The notes under the pieces are model-generated. The model did not search any database and was not told the origin of the DNA. It worked only from the letters and a program-made list of their open reading frames with translations. The position numbers and the translations under genes are program-made. Below, piece by piece: positions 12,101-23,620 of a stretch of 64,000 bases of DNA. Position 1 is the first letter of the stretch. Each line of letters starts with the position of its first letter. Source of the DNA: Lytechinus variegatus (lineage: Eukaryota > Echinodermata > Echinoidea > Temnopleuroida > Toxopneustidae); the NCBI RefSeq assembly GCF_018143015.1, contig NC_054751.1:33370347-33434346 (forward strand), in the 5' to 3' direction.

Positions 12101-14018
12101 AAAATTGCTTAGGTATGGCATGAAGCGTGTCATGACTTCCTAAAAAACAGCAATACCACAAGTAAAATTAGTCAAGAGTTGACAATAAAGCAAACTGTGC
12201 AACTCTATTGACCAAACATAAACTTGATGTGCCTGCTTTTATACTAAGATTAAGCACTTAAATAACATCTCAAAAGCTAGCTACTCAGAACCATTTCTAG
12301 TACATCCTAAATAGCATTTTCACACATTTTATTTTCATTCTATTCAAGCAATGCTACATCTGCCTCTACAAATATACGCTTTAATCAACCTACTGTATAG
12401 TCCTGATATACAGATAAACAATCTAGTACATCTAAATCACCATCGCTGCAATAATAACTTCATGTAAATATAATTTCACTTTTGATACAATATACACAAT
12501 ATCTCAAGGTGATATCAATATTAAATAAGGACGGTGCAAGTATAATAGAAGTACTAATAGTTTGAAATCTAATGAATACAACTGAAACTATATTCTGTAG
12601 CTGAAATGGCAATCGAACGAAAGCCAGTATCCGTAGCAACCATGAAGAAACATCACCATTGCTTCCTATCAATATTTTACAAAGAACATCCAACGTTTTA
12701 CTCTCAGAAACAAAACAAAATAGCAAAAATCCTTGATAAACTTTACTTCTTAATTCAAATGACACCATTATGAGATATTCATGAATAAAGGCACACATCC
12801 CTTTTACAACCTAACATTCTGGCATATACAAGAAACAAGACTGTAAGTCAATGCATGTCGGGGATTGACCAATTGGTTCAGCAAATTACAAGATGTTGTC
12901 AAGAGGTGCAATAAAAACAATTACAAGCAGAATATGTTTGGAACCTTGTACTGCTTTAAAAGAGCCATATTGGTGTAATTACAATGGTAGAACAAACTGA
13001 TCTGTAAAATTTGTTTCTAAAGATTCTTTTAATCAACGTCATTTCAATCCTATGATTTATCATGACAGCCTATCACACGTACAATGAAGTGCTAAAGCAA
13101 AATAAATTTACATTTAGACTACAGTACCTTGTAATCATTTTATTAGGTTCAATTCTAAATATTTATAATACTCTTAATGATGTCGGCAAGATCTTAATCC
13201 CTACTACAAAAGGATATTTCAGGATATCAGTAGAAACTCAGCTCTTCCTTCATATGCCTAGGGATTGACATCCTCTGGATAAAGAAAAGGGGGGTCATCA
13301 AAGCACCACGTCCCGTACCACCAATATATGTGAGTGCCCCCCCCCCCTGGGTTGAATACCATTGCTAAAAATTACACTCAATTACATGAATACACATTTG
13401 ACTTGGGGTGTCATTGTTTTCAGTACATCAAATCATTATAATCATTATATTCAAAGTACTTAAGAATGTACTATTAAAGTATCGACCTAACATTTTGCCC
13501 GCCAAGGTGTCAGATCTGATAACTATCCTTGACTTTGATTGGCTAAGGAGCACTGTTACTATGGTAACTTTCTGATAAAATGACACTTGTTGGATAAAAA
13601 ATCTTCAAGTCTTTACAAATTATGCTCTCCCTGGCTTTTTACTGCAAAATGTTTGCAATCAATCACAAAATAACAAAACTCTAGCAAGATTGTTATTGCA
13701 TGTTTATTTTGAACCAGATATTGAGCAGAAACCGATCCGAGCTATTCTTTCATGTTTGCAATCTTTGAAAAATCTTTGTGCTGTTGGGCCCAGGTAATGC
13801 ACTAGTTCAAAAAGACAATCTCAAGTTACCCATAAAAACTAATTCATGCAATGAAATATTACTTAAACTTTAATGTTGTGCAGCATCTAAGTTACCCTTA
13901 AGACAACATGTAAAGGAATGTTCATCATTATACATATTCCTCTTACCTACATAAAATCATCATTTAAAAGACTCTTGTTCTTACATCAGCCCTTTAAGAA
14001 AACCTTACACTCACGGGT
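9181..14018. other. Intergenic and WDR54 3' flank
   Basis: This is mostly AT-rich sequence. It holds a 60-codon open frame at 9230-9412 without recognisable homology, poly-C runs near 10020, 10190 and 13340, and a minus-strand AATAAA (complement at 10873-10878) that could end a long WDR54 3' UTR. A weak inverted-repeat stretch at 13499-13594 may be a degraded MITE. No other gene is visible. Confidence 0.4.
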
Positions 14019-14170
14019 AGCGTTTCATAAACACAAAATAGTCAGTGAATTTCAATGATCAATATGCTCTGAGCCAATCAAATGCTAGGAATGGTAGCTT
14101 ATAACAATGGTCAGTGAAAATTACTAACCACTAGAGTGAAAATTAATAACCACTAGTTTCATGAAACGCT
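14019..14170. mobile_element. Inverted-repeat element near WDR54 3' end
   Basis: AGCGTTTCAT at 14019 is matched by the complement ATGAAACGCT ending at 14170. The interior is about 130 bp of AT-rich sequence. This has the look of a small MITE. It would fall in the WDR54 3' UTR. Confidence 0.45.
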
Positions 14171-14377
14171 CCAATTACCTATAATCATCTGCTAAATATG
14201 AACTAAATATTCCACTTTGGCTCAAAATCAGATTTTTAACACAAGAAAAAGTTTCCTAAGTGCTAACTTTCTTTACCTAAATATGATCCTGAAATGTGAT
14301 GAGATCAAAGTCCAACTATTCATTAAGAGGAATGATGATATACCAGCATCATCTGTCAAGAATAATAATAAAATCCT

Positions 14378-17300
14378 CTATCCCTTAGTAAAACATACAA
14401 CCTCAGGGGCATCATATCCACTCACACAGAAAGAATGGCCTTCTTTGTCAAGGAATTTAGCACCACATAACTGAATATCTGTGATGCATTCTTGGTAGGC
14501 AAGCGATACCTGTAAGTACAGAATTCAGAAAGAAAGAAATTAACGACACATTACTAGTTTTTTTATTATTCCTACAGAAGCAAAAAAAAAATCAACCCCT
14601 CTTCCTTGTGTAACCTTATTTTAATTAGGCTATTACAGACCAGGATATACTGGGGGAGGGAGGTCAATTTGACCATCCCCCCCTTCAGATCTGATTGCAA
14701 GATCGCAGCGATTATTTGCAATTGCACAAAGCCGGATGTAAACTTCAAGACTGTGAAGGTTAAAAAAAATTGTTTATATTTTTCAATTAAATATGCAAGT
14801 AAGCGTATGAAATTTGCCCTAGATTTGATTTTTTGTGTATGTTTTCGCCTTTAACTCATTTAATATTGCTAATAGAATGCTAATTATTGGTGAGAGTATC
14901 ATTTTTGACATTTCTAACAAATATCACACTTGTTGTGGGTGAGGATAACGTATGAAACCATCCAATGTGGAATTACTCATGTCCTTACCTTTGCTTGGTT
15001 ATCATCTGATTTTAAAGACCAAACTCTCAACATTGTGTCTTCTGATGTTGACAATAACTGCAAACAACAATAAAAATGTAAAAAAGTTTCAGAATATATG
15101 TATATGGATATTCATCTAAGTCAAAGGGTCACCACCTCAACTGTTTATATTCATTGTTCTTACGGCCCGCTATGCCTCCATTGGCATGTAGGGCAGCAAC
15201 GAATGTCCTCCACTTCTGTCGGTCCTGGGCCAAGATCTATACAGTTCTCCATGTGTGCCTTACGTTTTTTAGTTCTCCCTCTACTGTTCTGCGCCATTTT
15301 ATTTATTGTGCACTTGTTTTATTCACCTTTCAGCTCCGAGAACCTGTTTAAGCAGAACTTATAGTAGACTTATGCTTGGGTTTTAGCTTGTTACTAATAA
15401 TATAATAGATGATTTCTTACTTTTCTGAATTGAGATATAATGGTGTCTAACGCACAGTTTGTGATTAATGTCAATTGTGCACTGATACTTAATATTTACC
15501 ATAGTCTATTCAAATCGCACAACCTCCCACTCCAGTGAAATTTTGCATCAAATATCTACAGACTTTACATTAAAAGAAAATGATCATCTTATAAAAGAAC
15601 ATATATTATCACAAAAAATACATTTTGAACAAAAAAATTGGCTAACTTACCAGTCCAGCAGATGGAGCAAGATCCATGGCATGGATCCACTTAGCATGTG
15701 CACATATTTCAGTCATCAGGTTTCCTTTCTGAGTATCAAAGATACGAATATGACCTGTTCCATATCCTCCTATCACTAGATTCTTGTACAGACAGAGAGA
15801 TGAACATGTAGCCCTGGTAGAAACAAAATATAGATTTCATAAATAAACAGCTTTCACAAATAAATAGATTTCAGAAATAAATAGATTAAACATGTATAAA
15901 GATAGACAGAAATAGATTTCATTAAAAAAAGTTTCATGAGACTCTCCTTCAGTGTATTAAAAAAAGGTACCTTCCAGATATCCAAAAAGAAAATAATCAA
16001 TTCATCACAAATCATTACAAATATTCTATTTGTATAGTAAATCTGTAAGCATAAGTTAGCTCGGCATCTTAAAGTTAATCTTCGAATGAAAATAAGTATA
16101 CTGACCCTCCGCCATTGATTCTGGTCAGCTGATAGAACTTTGGTCCGGCCTGCCAGACCATTATACATCCACTGTCATCCCCACTAGCCATCATATCCCC
16201 AGCACCAGCTACAGCACTAATAGGATAAGAGTGACCGCTTAGCGTCTCACTCAACTGGACATTGGTACCTCGGGATGGTATAGAAAACACAAGAACAGAG
16301 CCTGTTGATGTACCTATAATAAATGATAATAAAAAACAAGAAATAATGACTGTAGTGATGCATATCATTAATGGTAAAATGAAACTTCCACTTCAATCAA
16401 AATATTACACAAGCTATAAACCTATAACTCAGCCTAGAGCTGGCTTGGTAAAAATTCTACTTCTGCTACTACCACCACTGCTGCTATCATCTCAAACTTG
16501 GAAATTGTTTCAATTTTCTAGTAAATATACATCATTATAAAACTAAAAGTCAATCCAACTTTAATCGATCCAGAAAGAAAATTAATTTAAAAACAAAAAG
16601 TAAAAGAGAGAGGGAGGGAATTCTTATTTATATACATCAACTGATGAAACACTTGTCAAACAAATGGGCAATAAAGCTGGAATAATGAGATGCAGGTTTG
16701 AAAACAAAACATAATGTGCAGTACTGGTAATTAAAAGAGGGTGAACAGTGGATGTTCTATATTTTGTAGGACACTGTTACATAGACTGACAAAATAGTAG
16801 GTACATATATTGTTTGGATCATGAATGTCTGTTCATACCTTGCATGCATAACATGGGGGAAATGACATGGGGTCGGTGTGAAATCACTCCCAAATTACCC
16901 CTAAAGACCTGGTAAATTTAATCAAAAGAGCCCGTGAAATATCCACGGAGTCCACTAGAATAAGTAATACAATGTAACAAATTTGAAAAAAATCAAATAT
17001 TTGGGAAGGTGAGCTAAAAAACTCACCAGAAGCCCCCCTCCCCCCTCAAAAAAAAAAAATCTCTGATGCTTTTAAACACAGCCCAAATTCTGATCACAGA
17101 TCATGGTATCACTGAGGGAGGGGGAGGGGGGGGGGTATGCCAGGGAATGATGATACAGTCCAATAGAATATTGTGAATCCATGGGCATGGGAACCCTAGG
17201 TTTAGGATATGGATTTTAAAAACTTAGGCATGCGATGTTCTAAATGCACTTGCTGGCAGACTCAAATCCAGTGGGTATTTTACAACTAAAAATAAAATGT

Positions 17301-20300
17301 GTGCATGAAATCTAGATGTAACTGCAACCTGTGCTGAGTGCTGATACAAGTTCATAGTAGTGAGAAATACTGAACCTGGTGATTCGCGGTCATGGACGAA
17401 TGCTGCCCCTGAACGCATTTAGGTAGATGGAAGGAGAAAAATGCCACTACAATAAATATTGTGCTATTCTAGATTCTGTGTAGCCTATAACATGTATACG
17501 CAGAGGACGAACTTCTGTCTTTGCATTAATGAGTCTGATGCTCATATACGGTAAGTCAGTAATACTTCTGATGTGGAAGAGTATGAAGCATGGCTACTGG
17601 TCTGTACACTCTTGCGTTAGCTTTTGTTGTTTTATCTACTAGGATTTAGCTGCGTTTTTTTCATTACTAGAACCTGCCACTGGACATTCGTCTATAAAAA
17701 ACAACAAGAAGTAACGCAAGACCTGAGTGGCTGCACAGCCAGGAGTGATAGTCTTCTCTATCAGACATATTGCTGATGTTTGAAATAACAGCATCAGACT
17801 TGTAAAGGCAAAGACAAAAGCTGTATCCTCTGCCTATAGGTTAGAGGCCAGACTCTGTGCTATCCTCCTAATGTACAATACAAATAGGAAGTGTCTACAT
17901 AAGGGCATTTTCACGGTAACTAACGTTACACGGCACAATTTTCATTGTGTGTATGAATATCTCTTTAAATGATTGGAGTTTGCTTTTACGGTAAGTAAAT
18001 TCCCATCATTTGTTGTTTTAGAGATAATCATACACACAATGAAAAGTGTGTAAAATTGTGCCGTGTAAAGTCAGTTACCGTGAAAATGCCCATAAGAGCT
18101 TTGCATTTCATACTATACCTTTACTCATTTGGGTTTAATCTCTATGAATTCATACTGTAATGTTTACCATTTCAATAGCGTTAAGTGCTGATAATTAGAG
18201 GGTATAATTTTCTATAAGGAAATTTGGGAAATTAATAATTTTCTTATTTTTTCAGATTAGTGGGTGTTTTTTCTACATCTTCTTCTTTTTCACTTCTTAA
18301 ATAAAAAACTGTTTAATTGGGTGATAAGATTACACAACCTGTACATTCCTTCAGTTCAGAAATTGCTTTTAAAAGTAGTGGTAAACCTTGTCCCATGGGT
18401 TATGCAATATTACAAAGTTGCTTGGGTTGGACAGTGCTGAAACTAATTACTAAAGCACAGCTTCAGCCAAGAAAGTTAAAAATGTGCATGAAGAATTGAC
18501 AAGCAAAATAAAAAAGTTGATATGTCATAGGAATAGCAGAACAAGCAGATCAACTGAATATAGATAGAGCAAGTCTATTACAGGATGAATTTCCAAATAT
18601 ATCGTTATTGTCAAATGGAATTTCATTTGGATAAGAATGCCCCCTTATCTACACATTCCCCGATTGTATCAACTTCAATCAGTGTCATTGTAAACCACAA
18701 TTACAATGGTTCAACCTCATTCTAAATATATACATAAAAAAATGAAATGAAGCATGGATCCACAAGCATTTTGGTCAAAGACACTTACAAAGTCTTTTGA
18801 CTTTCGTATTTGGTTTGATCTTTTTTATCTCAACATCTTTATAACTGTGTGTTTCAACAAACCCTGACAAAACTTTCTGGATTCATACAAAAATTATATG
18901 TTTATTTTACTCTTATTTTTTAGCTTGTTTGTGAGGAAGTACATGTCCTGTAGATACAGACAGAAGATCATTAACCACATAAAGAAAAAGCATGACACTT
19001 ACCAACTGCAATAAAACTGTCTAGAACAGATGCTATCCCTCGGGTAAACAAAAAACCTTCATGAAAAAAAATGTATACAACATGTTTTAATTAGTAAGAT
19101 TTGGTAGCTTTGTGAAGTCTTCATTTTTATTGAAGATTGAATGTCTAATTTGTTGTTATTTCACAATACACATTGTTTTTAGAGGGAAAGATGCATTTTT
19201 TGGGGCGTCGTGATCTAGTGGTTGTTTTCTTTCAGCAAGAAATTTACCAAAATTGTGCTGCACTCAACCCAGGTGAGGTGAATCAGTACCAAGTAGGAAG
19301 AAATTGCTTGAATGCTTGAGCGTCTATATAGGCAGCACAGCGAAAGCCGTGGTAATAACACCAGCACTTTTTATCCTTGGACAAAAAGTGCTATACAAAT
19401 CCAGCTATTATTATTATTATTGAGATCTTTGCATAACATGTCTCAAATCAACAAATTTTTCACTATTTAAACTGGGATTTTTCAATTAAGTCTCATCTTT
19501 ATACGGAGAGCTCATGGGCGTTGCATGTCAGTTTTCATTAGAAATCGCACAACTGCCTCTATGTGCAGAAAGGGTATCGCACAGACTTAGGACACATTTA
19601 CTACCATACTATTATCATTATACACTTTATTTAACAATTGCTATTCTTAACTGACTTGATTTCTATTTGCTGTTTATATACTTAACTTACTTTAACTTAC
19701 TGCTCCTAGTGCATTCTATAGAATGCATTTAGCGCAAATAAATCATATATATTATTAGCTATCATTTATTGATATCCTTACAAATAACAAATATGAAAAT
19801 GAAATACAATGAATTTACCGTCATTGCCATCAGAGTTGAATAGAGCATGCCAGAATACCAATGCTGAGCTGTCTGGTTCAAACATCTACAAACAAAATAA
19901 ATATATCAATAGCAGAATGAACAATTTAATACATTACTAAATGGGTGAATATGATCTCACCAGCACCCATTCCTGATTCCCAGGATGTTGAATTAAAAAA
20001 AAAATTCATATTGTAACTTACATTTAAACCTCCAAAACTTGAAAACATCTTTGCATAAAAAATCTATACATTCTTTACATATCTGTGCCTGCATCAGTCT
20101 AAGGTTAGATGAATTGATAAAGCATTTTCATATTTTGTTGACTTTCAATAATCCAATTATGACAATTAACAAAGTAGGGGGAATTGTATCTATTTTGCTC
20201 ACTTTTCACTCCAACTATTGTCCATCTCCAGGAAACGCATGTACATGTACGTGTATGTGTGATGGAAATATTGTCAGTCTACATCTGTGTTGTTTACTTT

Positions 20301-23300
20301 CAGTTTGGTCTCATCCAACATGTTCTAATCCAAGGTTGTCTCAAATGTTCATCTCCAAACTATTTCGTCTCATCTTATTCACCAATTACCATTTTGTTTA
20401 ATTTTCAGTGAGGTTAGACCTTGGTCCAATATCCACTGGTTATGAATCAACTTTTTATTTGACAAAGATAAAAATAATTGGTATCTAAACAAAAATGAGC
20501 ATTAAACTGACTGGGCATTAGACTACAGTAAATGAGGGTTGGACTAAAAATGGTATAAAGCAAGTGTAGTGCAGACAAAACACAAATAATCACATATTGG
20601 CAGTAGACTGAATGGGTTTAGTCCATGTGATATTAGTAGATCAACAGCTGTAGACCAGGGGCCTGTTTCATAAAACTTGTTAACAAATTTGTAATAACAG
20701 TTTAAAACTACTGAAATCATTTGATTTGATTTACATGTAATTGGCTGATATTATTACTGTAACAGAAGTTGTACATGTATTTGTTATTCTAACAAGTTTT
20801 TATCAAATGACACCCAAGTGCACGTAAACCTACATGTATGAGATCTTCTATTGTCTTTACTTTTACATCTTTATTGGAAAAACATTGACATTATTCTGGA
20901 GAGTTTGTCACTTTCTAATGCAATTTTGTATAAATGTATAGATGGTATGCATGTGATAAATGTATATAATGTAACAAATCTCCATGTGGACAATAAAATG
21001 AAATTGAATTGAAATGAATAGAAAAGTAGTTTCTCACCTGTACACCTTTCTGGCAGCATACCACCATTAGAGTTCTTGAAGGCAACTCACAGAATTTAGC
21101 CTAAAGTATGTAAGAGGAAGAAATAAGCACATTAACAGTAGAGGTGCTGGTCCAAAAATTGGGATTGTCCCAGAAAACAAGGATGTCCTCATAAACCAGG
21201 ACAAATCATGTCTTGAGAAAATGAGATTGCCCGACTTCATGGGGACATTTTTTTTTTACAATTACAGGGATTGAGTGCTAAAAATAGATTCAGTGACCTC
21301 AACTCACACCCAAGTTCACTATCTATTTTTCATGACTTACCATTTCCAATAATCTTGTTATGAAACCTGATATGTTTACATTGACTACTACTAGTGCACT
21401 CAAAGAGAAATCTTTGAAAACTGAGACAGTCCCTGTAAACTGGGACGATCCCAATTTTCTGACCAGCACCTCTGAAACTGCATGCAAGTAGAGATACTGC
21501 ACAAAAGTATTACAAGTTGTTAATCAGAATACAATTAACAATATTCAGCTCTCACTGAAGTGCTATTAAAATTAATGTTAAAGACAACCTGATCATCCAG
21601 GTCTTGGCAAATCATTATAAATCAGGAAAACACCAACCCAAATACTTCTGTCACTTATTGTAAAATTTATTGGTCGTGTTCACTAATTTCATAACATTAT
21701 TCTGAGCCGAGTTAGTATTCTGAATATTCTTGTGACACTAACATATGAATGAATGTAAAGAATATTTTACTCGGTTGATAAATACTACCACCCCTAAACT
21801 AAAGCGATGCCTGTGACAATTTTTTTTCCTGATACTGAGCAAGATCGCTCACTCAGAATCAGAATAAATTTTACCCCAAAATTAAAGGTCAAGTTCATCC
21901 CAGAAAAATGTTGATTTGAATAAATAGGGAAAATTCAATCTAGCATCACGCTGAAAATTTCATCAAAATCGGACATCAAGAAATTTATGACATTTTAAGT
22001 TTAAGCTTGTTTTTCATGAAACAGTGATAAAAAACAATTCAGTGAAATGCAAATGAGGCAGTCGATGATGTACTTCACTCACTATTTCTTGTTTTTTTAT
22101 GTTTGATTTATATATGGTAGTGGATCGTATTACCGAACACTTTTCATGAATTTGATCATATCAAACACATTATTCCAATAAAATTTACCAAACTTTCACC
22201 ATAAATACACAAATACCTACAAAATATAAATATGGAGAAATTTTGCCGAAATTGTTTTTCATTTTTACGACATCAGCTTCCAATCGGACCCCTCTTCGCA
22301 AGTGAAAAATTTTGGTCACTTGAAAAGGTATCGTATTACCGAACGTGTGTTTTCTATGGGAAAAGTTGGGAAAACAACAGTCAAAGTCACTGATGAGCTA
22401 TTTTGACCATATTTTATTGTTTCGAGGATATAAAGACTTCGAAATTGTGTTTTTGATAATTTTTCATCTTTTTTCTATTTAAGTTCCCTTTGGAAGGAAG
22501 TTGCAAGGGTTTGAGCGTATTTGATTATTTTCTGACGCATATGATGCGCGCGTTCGGTAATACAAGGCCGGTCGGTAATACAATCACTCACTATACAATA
22601 TTTCATCTTTTACAGATCTTACCTTTACAATAAGGACCAACTTGTCTGAACAAACTAGTATTAAGCAATGATAATTCCACATGTTCAGGAGGAATTAATC
22701 GCTGTTTCACTTGATAATGAGAAAATTCGAAATTTCACATCTTTATAGGCCTAGAAATAATTCTACATCATGTTTTCTAGGACTAGGTCAGATCTAATGA
22801 AATACAAATTAAATAAGTTGGTGAGTGGATGACATCAGATTCTCATCTACGTACTAACCAGGATGTGCATATATAACTGCTTTTTAATAAATTAAGCGAA
22901 AATTTGAAATGTCATAACTTTCTTTTGATATTTTCAGTGCTACAGTACTGTACTGCTATTAACGTTAGTGTTAAATTTTTGTTGGATCTTGTAACATACC
23001 TTGTTGCAGGCGTAAAGTTTTACCTATAAAAACTTGTTTGCCCCTCTCCTTCCAATTTCTTTATTCAAATCAACTTTTTTTGGGTGGACTTGTCCTTTAA
23101 ATAAGTCCCCAGTCACTTAAGTTAAAATGGCCTAGGATAATCTCGAAATTTCGCTCCAAATTTTCTGAAATAAATGAGACTTCATAATTACCTCCAGAAT
23201 GGCTGCATTTTGAGTGACACCGGCAACATCTTTGCAATGCAGTTGTCGCTGTGTGACGTTGGGACCGACACCGCTCCCCGCTCCATCCCCGGCGCAGTTC

Positions 23301-23434
23301 GAGATGTTCACCACCGCTTTATGAACAACAGCGTAGCAAGTCACATTCCGTTCCGGTGAGCAAAGCACCGACAGATTGTTGTATCTTAAAGATGCGGAAC
23401 TTTTTAAATGTACCGATTTCGACTTGTGATACAT
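14378..23434 (-). CDS. WDR54: WDR54, WD40-repeat protein (8 exons, complete)
   Basis: Minus-strand exons, in transcript order, are 23192-23434, 21038-21100, 19819-19885, 19003-19056, 16106-16313, 15651-15813, 14989-15057 and 14378-14509 (stop TAG). All junctions are GT/AG and in phase. The total is 999 nt, 332 aa, against 334 in human WDR54. Matches to remembered human sequence run along the whole length: YNNLSVLCSPERNVT near the start (human NNLSVLQLPARNLT), the WD-type blocks VLVFSIPSRGTNVQLSE and ASGDDSGCIMVW, IGGYGTGHIRIFD, STSEDTMLRVWS, and the C-terminal DIQLCGAKFLD. WDR54 is a cytosolic beta-propeller protein with few defined partners. The fourth exon's acceptor was chosen because it restores FTRGIA, conserved as FARGIA. 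Introns hold several MITEs and a SINE. Confidence 0.92.
17903..18091. mobile_element. Palindromic MITE in WDR54 intron
   Basis: The element is nearly one long hairpin: GGGCATTTTCACGGTAACT at 17903 pairs with the end at 18091, and pairing extends about 65 bp inward. ATAA is directly repeated on both sides. It has no coding content. Confidence 0.7.
19200..19424 (+). mobile_element. tRNA-derived SINE with degraded head
   Basis: It begins GGGGCGTCGTGATCTAGTGG, an A-box-bearing tRNA-like head. It lacks the B-box part and then continues into the shared SINE body and an (ATT)n tail ending near 19424. It lies in a WDR54 intron. Confidence 0.75.
20658..20815. mobile_element. Small inverted-repeat element in WDR54 intron
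   Basis: The left end GGGCCTGTTTCATAAAACTT and the right end (AAGTTTTTATCAAATGACACC) are imperfect complements, with further pairing inside (CTTGTTA / TAACAAG). It is about 158 bp, non-coding and MITE-like. Confidence 0.5.
20830..21015 (+). repeat. Possible retroposon 3' end
   Basis: The stretch ends in GGACAATAAAATGAAATTGA followed by short TGAAAT-type repeats. This is the style of a LINE or SINE 3' tail on the plus strand. No coding part is present, so the class is unsure. Confidence 0.3.
21140..21473. mobile_element. MITE with ~35-bp TIRs in WDR54 intron
   Basis: AGAGGTGCTGGTCCAAAAAT at 21140 and its imperfect complement ending at 21473 (…TTTTCTGACCAGCACCTCT) frame a 334-bp non-coding element. 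The arms extend to GGGATTGTCCCAG / CTGGGACGATCCC. Confidence 0.7.
21884..23099. mobile_element. Long palindromic repeat with a nested insertion
   Basis: The ends AAAGGTCAAGT and ACTTGTCCTTT are complementary and match the repeat at 63131-63799. Shared inner landmarks are TATGACATTTTAA, GATGATGT…CACTCACTATTTCTTG and ATAAGGACCAACTTG. Comparison with the 63-kb copy shows an extra block at about 22111-22594 in this one. The repeat lies in the first WDR54 intron, close to exon 1. Confidence 0.7.
22111..22594. mobile_element. Insertion nested in the palindromic repeat
   Basis: Absent from the related copy at 63 kb. GTATTACCGAAC occurs at 22127 and near 22331. Its complement occurs at 22552, and a shorter complement (GTCGGTAATAC) near 22571, so the ends form an imperfect inverted repeat. 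TATA borders both ends. No protein is encoded. Confidence 0.5.
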
Positions 23435-23620
23435 GATGATAAAGATGTAATTTCAGTTCCTTCAGGGTCAAATCAGTCATTCATTCAGCTCAGTGGCGTC
23501 TTGTAGTGAAGGCCGCGAAGGTAAGAATTGATTTCTATATTTCGACGCAGATGGCGGCAGATACATATCAGAGAGAAGATCAAGATAGAGTAGGCTGAGA
23601 GGGAAGGGAAATCTGCTATC
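23435..23620 (-). promoter_or_regulatory. WDR54 upstream region, likely promoter
   Basis: The sequence before the WDR54 start codon, and exon 1 itself, are richer in GC and CpG than the surroundings. No TATA box is evident. On the plus strand GCGAAG followed by GTAAGAATT (about 23514-23530) looks like a splice donor, which could mark a divergent non-coding transcript. Both points are inference from position and composition. Confidence 0.35.
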
